This document shows, piece by piece, positions 17,027-29,028 of a stretch of 64,000 bases of DNA (position 1 is its first letter; each line of letters opens with the position of its first letter). The notes under the pieces were generated by a model. It had not been told where the DNA came from. It worked only from the letters and a program-made list of their open reading frames with translations, and ran no database searches. A program made the translations under genes and the position numbers. The DNA comes from Vibrio metschnikovii CIP 69.14 (GTDB lineage: Bacteria > Pseudomonadota > Gammaproteobacteria > Enterobacterales > Vibrionaceae): assembly GCF_000176155.1 (NCBI RefSeq), contig NZ_ACZO01000007.1, positions 372,001 through 436,000 on the forward strand. The letters are read 5' to 3'.

Positions 17027-19906
17027 ATGGTGAAGCGTTATTTCTCTCTCAGCATACAAATCAGCACACTATTTATGGTGTTAGTGAGCTTGATTGGTAT
17101 CACTCTTATTTCCATCAGTTATTACCATTCACGTCAACTGATGGGTAATATCGCGGATAATATCAGCCATGAAAATAGCAAAAAGGTTGAAGTTGCCTTT
17201 CAACAAAGTATTACCCCTATTTTAACCACTCTCGACTTTATGGCATTAAGTCATTTTATTGAAATGGAGCAACTACCAACAGAAAATTCTCATTTTTTAG
17301 CTTCACTACGTTTAGTGTTTGAACGCAACGATAATCTTGTCGCCCTCTATTTTGGTAATCACAAGGGTGATTTCACCATGATTCGTCCACTCTTCAACCC
17401 ACAAACTCGATTACGCTTTCAAGCACCTGATCAGGCTAGACTATTCATAAATCAAACAAAAATGGATGGTCGAGACATTGTTATTTTCTTAGATGAGAAT
17501 TTTCTCACCGTTGGTCGTCAAGAACATGGTAACAATATCTTTGATCCGCGTGAGCGTCCTTGGTATCAAAATGCCCATGAGGATGGTCAGATTCGTTTAA
17601 CGGAACCCTATTTTTTCCACTTTCTACAAACTTTTGGAGTAACACTTTCACGTCGTTCAAGGGATAACAGCACTGTAGTCGGCGCAGACTTCACTCTTGA
17701 TAGCTTATCTCAACAATTGGCGACGATTGCTTACTCGGCTAACACTCAATTAGCCTTATTTGATCAACAGTTTCGTCTTTTAGCCGAACATAATAGTCCA
17801 CTATCATTAACCGATGATGCGTTGATCACTAATCAAAAATTATCCACCAGTGTCTTTGCTGGTGTAGCACAACGTGTTACCCAACAAGCGATATTTAGCG
17901 ATGTGGCTTTTAGTGGGCAAACCTGGTCGGTTACCTTAATCCCTATTGCATTAAGTCCACACGTTCAATTATCGTTAGCTCAAGCAACCCCCCAAAAGGA
18001 ACTTCTTGCCGCATTGCTCAGTATGCGTAATCGACAAATTGGGGCCGCTTTTATGATGCTCGGCTTAGGTTTCATTATCGTTTGGTTTGTTGCTCAGCGT
18101 CTTGCTCGTCCCCTCAGTAACTTAGTCGTCCAAACCGATAATATCTCTCGCTTTGATTTCCAAAAAACTCGCTATCCGAAAAGCATCATTAAAGAAGTAG
18201 CGGATTTAACGAAATCCATCGAATTAATGGAACATACCTTACATGATTTACTGCGCTTGCTGCGTGATACCGCCTCTAACCAAGACTTTGAGGTATTTGC
18301 GAAAACCATTACCCATCAAAGTTATTTAATCACCAAAGCCGAAACGATCTTGCTCTATACCTACAACCACGAGCAGCAGCATTTCACCACGGCGGCCAAC
18401 CATGCGATCATTCCGTTTAAAATTGATATTAATTCACTGGTGCAAAATACACCTTGGTTATTGGCTGAACTTCGCCAAGGACAAACAGTGCATTTGAATC
18501 GTAACGACAATGTGTTGTTCCCACTGAAAGAACAGCTCTATAACAGCGACATTTATCTCTTCCCGCTGCTCAATAAATCACGCCAATTGATTGGTGTGTT
18601 GAATTTAGGTTACGAACGAGCCATCACTAAGGCTCAAGCGGATAAACACGCTTTTCTACGTGAAGTGCTTAGTTTTGCTGAAATTGCCAAAGATAATATT
18701 GATAAAATGCAGCAACAAAAACAAATGCTTAATGCGTTTATTACCTTAATCGCCTCAGCTATTGATACTAAATCTCCCTATACCGGCGGTCACTGCCAAC
18801 GAGTACCTGAATTAACCAAAATGCTCGCCAAAGCCGCCACCAAAGATAAGCGTTATTTCCCAGAGTTCACCTTATCAACTGAGCAGTGGGAAGAATTAAT
18901 GCTCGCCGCTTGGATGCACGATTGCGGCAAAGTCACCACACCAGAATTCGTGGTCGATAAAGCCACCAAACTGGAAACCATTTATGATCGAATTCATGAA
19001 GTTCGCATGCGCTTTGAACTACTTAAAGTTCAGGCTGAAGCCGATTACTGGCAAGGGCTCGCTACCGGAGGCGACCCTGATTTACTTAAAAAAACGCTCT
19101 CTGAGCAACAGCAAGCCCTTGATGATGATTTTGCCTTTGTCGCACAGTGCAACATCGGCAGTGAATCAATGACGGATCAAGATATCGCCCGTCTTGAACA
19201 GATTGCTCAACGGCAATGGAAGCGTACCTTAGACGATCAGATTGGTATTTCTTGGTTAGAAGCACAGCGCCACACCAACAAGCCCAATTTACCGGTGATG
19301 GAAAACGTGCTCGCCGATAAAATCGTTCACCAGATTCCGTGGGATAGCGATCCGCTAGCCACAATAGAACAAGAAGGCTTTGTGCTTAAGCCCAAACCGC
19401 TGCGCTATAACCGAGGTGAGCTGTATAACCTCAGAGTGCGCCGCGGCACCTTAACCGAAGAAGAGCGGTTTATGATTAACGATCACATTGTACAAACCAT
19501 TGTGATGCTAAAACGGCTTCCCTATCCTGAGCACCTCAAGCAAGTGCCTGACATTGCAGGTGGTCACCATGAACGTATGGACGGTAAAGGCTATCCACGA
19601 GGATTAAACGAACAGCAACTGTCGATTCCTGCGCGGATCATGGCGATTGCTGATGTGTTTGAAGCGCTGACCTCTAGCGATCGTCCCTATAAAAAAGGCA
19701 AGAGTCTGGAAGAAGCCATGCAAATCATGACGACGATGGCCACCAGCGGGCATATTGACCCTAAACTCTATCTGCTCTTTTTAGAACAACACGTGTATCT
19801 CGATTATGCACAACAGTTTCTAACCAACATAGAATTAGCTAGCTTTGACCCCTCATCCTACATCACGACCGTAAAAACCTATTTACGAGATAGCGTTAAT
19901 ATTTAA
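17027..19906 (+). CDS. Membrane HD-GYP cyclic-di-GMP phosphodiesterase with sensor and GAF-like regions
   Basis: The 959-residue protein has an N-terminal membrane helix (about 10-30), a large periplasmic Cache-like sensor, a second membrane helix (about residues 335-355), a HAMP-like linker, a GAF-like region and a C-terminal HD-GYP domain. Visible motifs are HCQRVPEL, WMHDCGKVTTPEFV, GGHHERMDGKGYPRGL and IMAIADVFEALTSSDRPYKK, so the metal-binding residues and the GYP signature are present. About 220 residues separate the HD and GYP motifs, far more than the usual 60-70. It sits before zwf, matching my recollection of VCA0895 next to VCA0896 in V. cholerae. It probably hydrolyses c-di-GMP in response to a periplasmic signal. 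Confidence 0.9.
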   Translation: MVKRYFSLSIQISTLFMVLVSLIGITLISISYYHSRQLMGNIADNISHENSKKVEVAFQQSITPILTTLDFMALSHFIEMEQLPTENSHFLASLRLVFERNDNLVALYFGNHKGDFTMIRPLFNPQTRLRFQAPDQARLFINQTKMDGRDIVIFLDENFLTVGRQEHGNNIFDPRERPWYQNAHEDGQIRLTEPYFFHFLQTFGVTLSRRSRDNSTVVGADFTLDSLSQQLATIAYSANTQLALFDQQFRLLAEHNSPLSLTDDALITNQKLSTSVFAGVAQRVTQQAIFSDVAFSGQTWSVTLIPIALSPHVQLSLAQATPQKELLAALLSMRNRQIGAAFMMLGLGFIIVWFVAQRLARPLSNLVVQTDNISRFDFQKTRYPKSIIKEVADLTKSIELMEHTLHDLLRLLRDTASNQDFEVFAKTITHQSYLITKAETILLYTYNHEQQHFTTAANHAIIPFKIDINSLVQNTPWLLAELRQGQTVHLNRNDNVLFPLKEQLYNSDIYLFPLLNKSRQLIGVLNLGYERAITKAQADKHAFLREVLSFAEIAKDNIDKMQQQKQMLNAFITLIASAIDTKSPYTGGHCQRVPELTKMLAKAATKDKRYFPEFTLSTEQWEELMLAAWMHDCGKVTTPEFVVDKATKLETIYDRIHEVRMRFELLKVQAEADYWQGLATGGDPDLLKKTLSEQQQALDDDFAFVAQCNIGSESMTDQDIARLEQIAQRQWKRTLDDQIGISWLEAQRHTNKPNLPVMENVLADKIVHQIPWDSDPLATIEQEGFVLKPKPLRYNRGELYNLRVRRGTLTEEERFMINDHIVQTIVMLKRLPYPEHLKQVPDIAGGHHERMDGKGYPRGLNEQQLSIPARIMAIADVFEALTSSDRPYKKGKSLEEAMQIMTTMATSGHIDPKLYLLFLEQHVYLDYAQQFLTNIELASFDPSSYITTVKTYLRDSVNI

Positions 19907-19963
19907 TCGATTGCGCTATCAATAGTTGATGTGTGTCAAATTGTCGTAGACAATACCCTCCTC

Positions 19964-19993
19964 GCTTAATCACGCTAGCCAGCGTGATTAAGC
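19964..19993 (+). terminator. 13-bp hairpin after the HD-GYP gene
   Basis: GCTTAATCACGCT and AGCGTGATTAAGC pair perfectly around a 4-nt loop, 57 nt past the stop. No T-run follows directly. Confidence 0.55.
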
Positions 19994-20039
19994 CATACCT
20001 CACGACTTGGACGTATCGCCTCAAGTGGTCAGGTATATC

Positions 20040-20080
20040 GGTTTTGACGATACCAACAATAGTCAAAACCTACTTTTTAT
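20040..20080 (+). terminator. Terminator-like hairpin upstream of zwf
   Basis: GGTTTTGAC and GTCAAAACC form a 9-bp stem, followed by TACTTTTTATTTT. It lies between the HD-GYP gene and zwf and may end HD-GYP transcripts or attenuate transcripts entering zwf. Confidence 0.6.
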
Positions 20081-20140
20081 TTTGGTATTGCGCTGCTAGG
20101 GTTGGCGCATGCTAAGTACCTCGTTTTTAAGGGAAAGATG

Positions 20141-21643
20141 ATGGTAATACCTGAAAACAGTTGCATCGTAATTTTTGGTGCATCGGGCGACCTAACTTAT
20201 CGAAAGTTAGTGCCTGCTCTGTATCATTTATATGCAAGTAAGCAACTACCTGAATCCTTTACTATTTTAGGTGTCAGTCGTACAGAGTACAGTGACGATT
20301 CTTATCGTGAAAAATTAAAACGCTCACTGCGTGAATTAGAGCAAACCGAGCCAGCTATTCTTGATGCCTTTTGTGAACATCTTCACTATCAAGCACTTGA
20401 TACGTCCGACATGGACGATTATGCCAAACTCTCAACGCGTTTGACTGAGCTCGCCGAGCAGTATCAACAACAGCAACGCAATACCTTATTCTATCTCGCC
20501 ACCCCACCGAGTTTATATGGCGTCATTCCTGCCTGCCTCGCAGCTCATGGCTTAAATGATGAACAAGACGGCTGGAAGCGCTTGATCATCGAAAAACCCT
20601 TTGGTTACGATTTGCAGTCAGCTCAAGCGCTCGATATTGAAATTCATCGTCACTTTGCTGAGCACCAGATTTATCGCATTGACCATTATTTGGGTAAAGA
20701 AACGGTGCAAAACCTGCTGGTATTCCGTTTTGCCAATGGCATGTTTGAACCCCTTTGGAACCGTAATTTTATTGATTACGTCGAAATCACTGGCGCGGAA
20801 TTTTTAGGGGTTGAAGAGCGTGGCGGCTATTACGATGGCTCTGGCGCTGTGCGGGATATGTTCCAAAACCACTTACTGCAAGTGTTGGCGATGGTCAGCA
20901 TGGAACCACCTGCAGAAATCAATGCCAACTCTATCCGTAATGAAGTGAACAAGGTTTTACAAAGCTTACAACCTCTTTCAGAGGCGGATTTACGCAATAA
21001 CCTCGTACTGGGTCAATATACAGAATCAGACATTCGTGGCCAGTTCCTGCCCAGTTATCGAGACGAGCCGGGCGTTGCCGATGATTCGCGCACTGAAACT
21101 TATGTTGCGCTGAAAATGTTCATCAACAACTGGCGTTGGAATGGGGTTCCGTTTTATGTGCGCTCTGGCAAACGCCTGCCAACCCGCGTGACCGAAGTGG
21201 TTATTCACTTCAAACGTACCCCGCACCCAGTGTTTGGCCAAAATGCCCCTGACAATAAGCTGATCATTCGTATTCAACCGGACGAAGGCATTCAAATGAG
21301 CTTTGGCTTAAAAGAACCCGGCGCTGGATTTAAAGCCAAAGAAGTGTCGATGAACTTTCATTACACCTCACTGGCCGAAACCAAAATGCTCACCGCTTAT
21401 GAGCGCCTTTTATTGGATGCACTTAATGGTGATGCGACCTTATTTGCCCGCACCGATGCAGTGGAAGCGTGCTGGAAGTTTGTGCAACCGATCCTCGATT
21501 TTAAACAAGATCCACAAGCATTGTTTGGTTATGCCTGCGGCACCTGGGGGCCGATAGAGGCCGATCAACTACTGGAGCGAGATGGTCGCGCATGGCGTTT
21601 CCCTTGTAAGAATCTCACTGACACGGATTATTGTGAACTATGA
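20141..21643 (+). CDS. zwf: Glucose-6-phosphate 1-dehydrogenase
   Basis: This 500-residue enzyme oxidises glucose-6-phosphate to 6-phosphogluconolactone, making NADPH. It has the N-terminal nucleotide-binding [15 protein letters not shown], the substrate-binding RIDHYLGKE and the conserved [18 protein letters not shown] chose the second of two adjacent ATGs (20138 and 20141), because AAGGGA then lies 6 nt upstream and the N-terminus MVIPENS fits vibrio Zwf; an open frame extends to a TTG at 20102 without support. Its stop overlaps the pgl start by 4 nt, giving a zwf-pgl-gnd operon. Confidence 0.97.
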   Translation: MVIPENSCIVIFGASGDLTYRKLVPALYHLYASKQLPESFTILGVSRTEYSDDSYREKLKRSLRELEQTEPAILDAFCEHLHYQALDTSDMDDYAKLSTRLTELAEQYQQQQRNTLFYLATPPSLYGVIPACLAAHGLNDEQDGWKRLIIEKPFGYDLQSAQALDIEIHRHFAEHQIYRIDHYLGKETVQNLLVFRFANGMFEPLWNRNFIDYVEITGAEFLGVEERGGYYDGSGAVRDMFQNHLLQVLAMVSMEPPAEINANSIRNEVNKVLQSLQPLSEADLRNNLVLGQYTESDIRGQFLPSYRDEPGVADDSRTETYVALKMFINNWRWNGVPFYVRSGKRLPTRVTEVVIHFKRTPHPVFGQNAPDNKLIIRIQPDEGIQMSFGLKEPGAGFKAKEVSMNFHYTSLAETKMLTAYERLLLDALNGDATLFARTDAVEACWKFVQPILDFKQDPQALFGYACGTWGPIEADQLLERDGRAWRFPCKNLTDTDYCEL

Positions 21644-22356
21644 TCAATCATAAAATTTTTCAAACACCACAACAGGTGGTGGATACGCTGGCGGATGAGA
21701 TGCTGCGCTACAGCCAGCAAAACCACCCCGTACATATCTCCCTTTCTGGTGGCAGCACGCCAAAAATGCTCTTTCAGCGATTAGCGAGTGCGCCCTACGC
21801 GGATGCCATTAATTGGCAAAATCTGCATTTTTGGTGGGGTGACGAACGCTGCGTTGCGGCGGATGATCCAGAAAGCAACTACGGTGAAGCCAATGCGTTA
21901 CTCTTTAGCCAAGTCGCGATCCCTGCACAAAATATTCATCGTATTCGCGGTGAAGCGGATCCACAAACCGAAGCTGAGCGCTTTGCCGCTGAGATGCTGC
22001 AATACATGACTGCCGAGAACGGTACTCCCGTCTTCGATTGGATATTACTTGGCGTCGGTGCCGACGGCCATACGGCGTCACTGTTCCCTGATGTAACCGA
22101 TTATCATGATCCACATTTATCGGTAGTGGCAACTCACCCTCAATCAGGTCAGTTACGAGTATCAAAAACCGCCAAAGTTTTACAAGCGGCGAAACGGATC
22201 AGCTATCTTGTGCTTGGCGCAGGTAAAGCAGACATCGTCCATGAAATTCACACTACTCCTGCCGAGGATTTACCTTATCCAGCAGCAAAAATTCAGTCGA
22301 TAACGGGTGAAACAGAGTGGTTTTTAGATTTAGACGCAGCGAAAAAGATTGCGTAA
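21640..22356 (+). CDS. pgl: 6-phosphogluconolactonase
   Basis: This 238-residue protein hydrolyses 6-phosphogluconolactone to 6-phosphogluconate, the second step of the oxidative pentose phosphate pathway. It has the sugar-phosphate isomerase-like motifs [24 protein letters not shown] and [15 protein letters not shown] typical of the DevB/Pgl family. Its ATG overlaps the zwf stop (ATGA), and gnd follows after 13 nt with a good ribosome site (AAAGGAGAG), so the three are one transcript. Confidence 0.97.
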   Translation: MINHKIFQTPQQVVDTLADEMLRYSQQNHPVHISLSGGSTPKMLFQRLASAPYADAINWQNLHFWWGDERCVAADDPESNYGEANALLFSQVAIPAQNIHRIRGEADPQTEAERFAAEMLQYMTAENGTPVFDWILLGVGADGHTASLFPDVTDYHDPHLSVVATHPQSGQLRVSKTAKVLQAAKRISYLVLGAGKADIVHEIHTTPAEDLPYPAAKIQSITGETEWFLDLDAAKKIA

Positions 22357-22369
22357 AGGAGAGAAATAA

Positions 22370-23818
22370 ATGAAAGGTGATATTGGTGTAATCGGCCTAG
22401 CAGTGATGGGCCAAAACCTAATTCTCAACATGAACGATCACGGCTTTAACGTGGTGGCTTATAACCGTACTACCGCGAAAGTGGATGAGTTTTTACAAGG
22501 CCCAGCCAAAGGCACCAAGATTGTCGGTGCTTACTCACTACAAGACTTAGTCGATAAGCTCGCCACGCCTCGCAAAGTCATGCTGATGGTCCGTGCTGGA
22601 GATGTGGTGGATGCATTTATCGATCAATTAGTTCCTTTACTCGATAAAGGTGACATCATTATCGACGGTGGTAATACCAACTTCCCAGACACCAACCGCC
22701 GTGTGGCCGCGCTACGCGAAAAAGGCATTCACTTCATTGGTACTGGCGTATCGGGTGGTGAAGAAGGCGCGCGCTTTGGCCCATCCATTATGCCCGGTGG
22801 CGCACCAGAAGCTTGGGAAGCGGTCAAACCGATTTTCCAAGGTATTTCAGCCAAAACTGAAGCCGGTGAACCTTGTTGTGATTGGGTAGGCAACGATGGC
22901 GCTGGTCACTTCGTGAAAATGGTTCATAACGGTATCGAATACGGTGATATGCAGCTCATCACTGAAGCTTACCAGTTTATGAAAGATGGCTTGGGTATGA
23001 ACCACGACGAGATGCAAAAAGTCTTCGCCGAGTGGAACAAAACTGAACTTGATAGCTATTTGGTGGAAATTACCGCCGATATTCTTGGCTATAAAGATCA
23101 AGATGGCCAACCATTAGTGGAAAAAATCCTTGATACCGCTGGTCAAAAAGGCACGGGTAAATGGACGGGGATTAATGCCTTAGACATGGGTATTCCACTG
23201 ACGCTCATCACTGAGTCCGTATTCTCTCGCTGCTTATCCGCACTTAAAGAGCAACGTGTTGCAGCGGAACAACTGTTTGCAAAAACCATCACTCCAGTGG
23301 AAGGTGATAAACAAGAATGGGTTGATGCGCTTCGTCAAGCCTTGTTGGCATCGAAGATCATCTCTTATGCGCAAGGCTTTATGTTGATGCGTGAAGCTTC
23401 TAACGAAAATGGATGGGATCTTAACTACGGCAACGTAGCGTTAATGTGGCGCGGCGGCTGTATTATTCGTTCCGCTTTCCTCGGTAATATTCGTGATGCG
23501 TTTGCAACCAATCCAGACATTGCTTTCTTAGGCTCTGATACTTATTTCAAAGGTATTTTGGACAACTGCCTTGGCGCATGGCGTAAAGTCGCGGCGAAAT
23601 CAATGGAAGTGGGCATCCCGATGCCGTGCATGACCTCTGCATTAACCTTCCTCGATGGCTATACCACCGCTCGTTTACCAGCGAACTTGCTGCAAGCTCA
23701 GCGTGATTACTTTGGCGCACACACTTATGAGCGTATTGATCGCCCACGGGGTGAGTTTTTCCATACTAACTGGACTGGTACTGGTGGTGACACCGCTTCC
23801 ACGACGTATGATGTCTAA
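22370..23818 (+). CDS. gnd: 6-phosphogluconate dehydrogenase, decarboxylating
   Basis: This 482-residue enzyme converts 6-phosphogluconate to ribulose-5-phosphate and CO2 with NADP+. Visible motifs include the N-terminal cofactor site GVIGLAVMGQNLILN, IIDGGNTNFPDT, GTGVSGGEEGARFGPSIMPGG (split here at the usual substrate loop), and the catalytic region GHFVKMVHNGIEYGDMQ. The C-terminus FHTNWTGTGGDTAST is typical. It is the last gene of the zwf-pgl-gnd operon and is followed by a strong terminator. Confidence 0.97.
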   Translation: MKGDIGVIGLAVMGQNLILNMNDHGFNVVAYNRTTAKVDEFLQGPAKGTKIVGAYSLQDLVDKLATPRKVMLMVRAGDVVDAFIDQLVPLLDKGDIIIDGGNTNFPDTNRRVAALREKGIHFIGTGVSGGEEGARFGPSIMPGGAPEAWEAVKPIFQGISAKTEAGEPCCDWVGNDGAGHFVKMVHNGIEYGDMQLITEAYQFMKDGLGMNHDEMQKVFAEWNKTELDSYLVEITADILGYKDQDGQPLVEKILDTAGQKGTGKWTGINALDMGIPLTLITESVFSRCLSALKEQRVAAEQLFAKTITPVEGDKQEWVDALRQALLASKIISYAQGFMLMREASNENGWDLNYGNVALMWRGGCIIRSAFLGNIRDAFATNPDIAFLGSDTYFKGILDNCLGAWRKVAAKSMEVGIPMPCMTSALTFLDGYTTARLPANLLQAQRDYFGAHTYERIDRPRGEFFHTNWTGTGGDTASTTYDV

Positions 23819-23892
23819 ACGATTGGCTAGCGAAAGGGTTGACTACTGATAAATTCATCCTTAGTATCTACGCCTAAAAAATAAGCATCAAG

Positions 23893-23928
23893 GAGGATGT
23901 TAACTCAGTTAACATCCTCTATTTTTTG
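23893..23928 (+). terminator. Terminator of the zwf-pgl-gnd operon
   Basis: GAGGATGTTAAC and GTTAACATCCTC form a perfect 12-bp stem with a 3-nt loop, followed by TATTTTTTG. Confidence 0.9.
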
Positions 23929-23956
23929 TTTCCAACACCAACATTGAGATCCAACG

Positions 23957-24097
23957 ATGACCATTAACAAGTTCTATGTATTTGTCCCACAGGCAGTGGA
24001 AGAAGACGCACATACGGAGAGTGAAGTGCAATCAGCAATGGAAGCTCAACGTCAAGCATTGGTAAAACAAGCGCAACAACAAGGCGCACTGGCTTAA
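23957..24097 (+). CDS. Small putative protein (46 aa)
   Basis: An ATG at 23957 opens a 46-codon frame ending TAA at 24097. The product begins MTINKFYVFVPQAVEED and ends in a Gln/Ala-rich, probably helical tail (QRQALVKQAQQQG). Codon use looks like that of the neighbours. It lies 29 nt after the gnd terminator, so it would need its own promoter, and no strong Shine-Dalgarno is seen. I do not recognise the family. It is reported because it fills an otherwise empty gap and reads as coding. Confidence 0.45.
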   Translation: MTINKFYVFVPQAVEEDAHTESEVQSAMEAQRQALVKQAQQQGALA

Positions 24098-24163
24098 TCA
24101 ATAAGCAGAGCCAGCTCATTGCTCGCTCTGCTTACCTCTCTTTACTTACTCTTCACGTTTATC

Positions 24164-24206
24164 TATACCCAAATCACTTGGAGTTGCAGGTAGGACGGGG
24201 ATATAA
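24164..24206. repeat. Mini form of the ERIC-like repeat
   Basis: TATACCCAAATCACTTGGAG is followed by TTGCAGGTAGGACGGGGATATA. This 43-nt element matches the left arm of the long repeats and then jumps to a terminal ATATA. A second element with the same layout is at 62141-62182. It abuts the stop of the LysR gene. Confidence 0.65.
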
Positions 24207-25109
24207 CTATAAAACAATATCCTGCCAGTCATGACTAGCAAAGTAATCCGCTAAATGATCGATCAATGCTCTGACCGCCGGTGATAAATGTCGCCTTGAC
24301 GGATACAAAGCATAAATCGACATGGTTTTTGGCTGCCAGTCGGCTAAAACCGATACCACCTCACCTTTTGCTAACGCACCACTGGTTAAATACGTTGGCT
24401 GCAACGCGATACCCATGCCATGCACTGCAGCGTGAAGCAAAGTGGTCGCCTCATTGGCGGTCAAACGGCAGCTCACTTCCACCGATTGTAATGTCTCACC
24501 TTTTGTGAGATGCCAAATATGTCGCTCGAAATTTTTATATCCTAAACAAGCGTGTTGAGTAAGATCGCTCGGCTGCGTGATCGCCGGATGCGCGGCTAAA
24601 TAACTGGGTGCAGCCACTAATATCGAATCACATTTTGCTATCGGGCGACCAATTAGCGAAGGATCCGGATCGGCGGCAATCCGAATTGCCAAATCAATCC
24701 GCTCAGCAATCAGATCCGCCGTTTTATCTTGCACATCAATATCGATCTCAACTTGCGGATGCTTGGCGAGGAACGGCTTTACCGCTGGGATAAGCTGGGC
24801 AAAACCAAACGACATGCTGGTCGCAATACGAATTTTTCCCGCTAACGACTGACTATCCATCAGTTGATGTTCTAACTGCTGAGCTTGCTCGACCCAGAGT
24901 TTAATCGCCTCTAAACACTGCTCTCCAGCTGTGGTTAACGACACCTTACGTGTGGTTCGATTCAGTAATCGCGTTTGTAACCAGCTTTCCATGGTTTCAA
25001 TATGCCGTGTCACCATCGGGCGCGAAATATCCAGTCGATCGGCTGTGGCCGTGAAGCTTTGCGTAATCGCAACGTCGAGAAATACCTGAGCAGCGGTCAG
25101 TTTATCCAT
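24207..25109 (-). CDS. LysR-family regulator divergent from the MBL-fold/DsbA pair
   Basis: This 300-residue protein has the LysR helix-turn-helix at its N-terminus (FLDVAITQSFTATADRLDIS, then MVTRHIETMESWL and LLNRTTRKVSLT) and a co-inducer-binding domain. It is divergent from the gene pair at 25235-26727 with a 125-nt gap, the classic arrangement for a LysR protein controlling its neighbours. The gap contains paired TTAGTTCGAATTAAG and GTCTAATTCGTAT elements, which could be its binding sites. The inducer is unknown. Confidence 0.88.
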   Translation of the reverse strand: MDKLTAAQVFLDVAITQSFTATADRLDISRPMVTRHIETMESWLQTRLLNRTTRKVSLTTAGEQCLEAIKLWVEQAQQLEHQLMDSQSLAGKIRIATSMSFGFAQLIPAVKPFLAKHPQVEIDIDVQDKTADLIAERIDLAIRIAADPDPSLIGRPIAKCDSILVAAPSYLAAHPAITQPSDLTQHACLGYKNFERHIWHLTKGETLQSVEVSCRLTANEATTLLHAAVHGMGIALQPTYLTSGALAKGEVVSVLADWQPKTMSIYALYPSRRHLSPAVRALIDHLADYFASHDWQDIVL

Positions 25110-25234
25110 CTTATTAGTTCGAATTAAGAAACAATGATGTCAATTATTAGCTATATATCCGAACAAGTCTAATTCGTATGATAGCTCCCGAACCGATAAC
25201 CGACTTTCGATACTCTATTTTAGGATAAATCATC
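25110..25234. promoter_or_regulatory. Divergent control region with repeated TAATTCG elements
   Basis: TTCGAATTAAG near 25116 and TCTAATTCGTATGA near 25170 carry the same core in opposite orientations, about 55 nt apart. They lie between the LysR gene and its divergent targets and are candidate LysR sites. Confidence 0.35.
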
Positions 25235-26098
25235 ATGAAAAAACTCACTCTACTGACCGCAACCACACTGATCACCAGCACTGCATTTGCAGCGCAGCAA
25301 CCTCTAACACTGGACGTTTACAACGCCGATGGCAATAGCTTTCATGTAAACTCAACCTTAGTTTACGGCGCAACAGAAGCCATGGTGATCGATACTGGCT
25401 TTACCAAAGCCGATGCTTTACGCATTGCCGCTAAAGTCATCGATTCAGGCAAAAACCTAACCACGATTTTTATTAGCCAAGCGGATCCTGATTACTATTT
25501 TGGCGCGGAAGTATTGCATGAGCTATTCCCTGATGCAAAAGTCCTCACCACTCCGGGAGTTCGCGCGACGATTGAAGAGAAGCTCGATGGCAAATTAGCG
25601 TTCTGGGCTCCGAAAATGGGGACTAACGCGCCAGTGAAGCCAGTATTGCCGACTGCTTATCATGGTAAAACACTGACCATTGATGGACAAACTATTGAGA
25701 TCCACGATGCAGAAGGTGAGCTAGCCCATCGCCCTTACTTATGGATCCCAGCCAACAAAGCCATTTTGGGCAATGTGGCGGTCTACGGTAACGTTCACCT
25801 ATGGATGGCCGATGCGCAAAGCGATGCGAGCCGTCAAGCGTGGGCACAGCAGCTTGAGCGCATGCAAGCCTTAAAACCAGAAGTGGTGATCCCTGGCCAC
25901 ATGATTGCCGGTACTCCATTAGATGCCTCAGCGATTAGCTTTGCTCAGCGCTATTTAGCGGATTTTGCCCAAGCGAAACAAACCAGTAAAGATAGCCAAC
26001 AATTAATCAAACGTATGCTTAAGCTTTACCCTGAAGCCGGTTTACCAATGGCATTAGAGATTGGCGCGAAAGTACATATGGGTGAAATGCAATGGTAA
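25235..26098 (+). CDS. Exported metallo-beta-lactamase-fold protein with altered metal motif
   Basis: The 287-residue protein has a signal peptide (MKKLTLLTATTLITSTAFAA). The mature part follows the MBL fold: TLVYGATEAMVIDTGFTKADA, then FISQADPDYYFGAEVL at the place where active enzymes have THxHxDHxGG. The first His, the second His and the last His of that motif are replaced by Gln, Asp and Tyr, leaving only the Asp. Later histidines (GNVHLWMAD, IPGHMIAG) remain. It may therefore be a non-canonical or inactive member. It overlaps the DsbA-like gene by 7 nt and is probably controlled by the divergent LysR protein. Confidence 0.85.
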   Translation: MKKLTLLTATTLITSTAFAAQQPLTLDVYNADGNSFHVNSTLVYGATEAMVIDTGFTKADALRIAAKVIDSGKNLTTIFISQADPDYYFGAEVLHELFPDAKVLTTPGVRATIEEKLDGKLAFWAPKMGTNAPVKPVLPTAYHGKTLTIDGQTIEIHDAEGELAHRPYLWIPANKAILGNVAVYGNVHLWMADAQSDASRQAWAQQLERMQALKPEVVIPGHMIAGTPLDASAISFAQRYLADFAQAKQTSKDSQQLIKRMLKLYPEAGLPMALEIGAKVHMGEMQW

Positions 26099-26727
26099 AG
26101 GTACACTACTTTTTTGACCCAATGTGTGGCTGGTGTTTCGGTGCTAGCCCACTACTAGAAACACTGGCTGAAATGCCGACTATCACACTCAAGTTACATC
26201 CTGGAGGTATGCTGCCACGCTCCGAGTTGGCCGCCGAGTTTCGAGCGCATATATTAGAAGCAGACCAACAGATTAGCCTGGTGACTGAACAAGTTTTTGG
26301 TGAAGCGTACCGCTCGCGAATTGCCAGCCAGCAGCCGCTCATCGTTGACTCTTACCTTACCGCTCAGGCCATCATCGCTGCTGAGGCATTGCAAGGCCTA
26401 GGGTTGGCGATGTTGAAAAAAATTCAGCAAGCCCATTATCAACGAGGATTAACCGTTGCCGAGCCAGAGGTATTGGCTCAGTTAGCAAGTCAATTAGGTA
26501 TTGATCAAGATAAATGGCACAACGCCATGCAGCAAGCCAAATCTGATTTACCAGCCACGATTGCCAATAGCAAACAACTGATGGCTCAGTATCAATTACG
26601 GGGATTCCCATCGATGATGATTGAATTGGCAAATGGACAGTGGCGCTCGGTACAGCCGAGTGCCTACTATGGTAAACCTGAAGCGTGGCAAGCTTTTTGG
26701 CAGTCAATGATAGCCGCCTCATCCTAG
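26092..26727 (+). CDS. DsbA-family thiol oxidoreductase-like protein (FrnE-like, cytoplasmic)
   Basis: This 211-residue protein has no signal peptide. It has a thioredoxin-fold active site CGWC at residues 12-15 (FFDPMCGWCFG), a helical insert and a cis-proline loop (RGFPSMMI). This is the layout of the DSBA/FrnE group of cytoplasmic DsbA-like proteins. It starts inside the end of the MBL-fold gene (7-nt overlap), so the two are translated together. A role in thiol redox or in glutathione-linked detoxification is possible but not shown. A bidirectional terminator follows. Confidence 0.85.
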   Translation: MVKVHYFFDPMCGWCFGASPLLETLAEMPTITLKLHPGGMLPRSELAAEFRAHILEADQQISLVTEQVFGEAYRSRIASQQPLIVDSYLTAQAIIAAEALQGLGLAMLKKIQQAHYQRGLTVAEPEVLAQLASQLGIDQDKWHNAMQQAKSDLPATIANSKQLMAQYQLRGFPSMMIELANGQWRSVQPSAYYGKPEAWQAFWQSMIAASS

Positions 26728-26766
26728 CCAGATTCTCTTAACATCTAGCCATAAGGCGACTAAAAA

Positions 26767-26792
26767 AATAGCCCCCAGATTTGGGGGCTATT
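26767..26792. terminator. Bidirectional terminator between the DsbA-like gene and katG
   Basis: AATAGCCCCCA and TGGGGGCTATT pair around a 4-nt loop. On the minus strand a T-run (TTTTTTTA) follows, so it is strongest for katG. Confidence 0.85.
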
Positions 26793-26820
26793 GACGTTTA
26801 CAGATTAAATCAATCAATGA

Positions 26821-29028
<2,208 letters not shown>

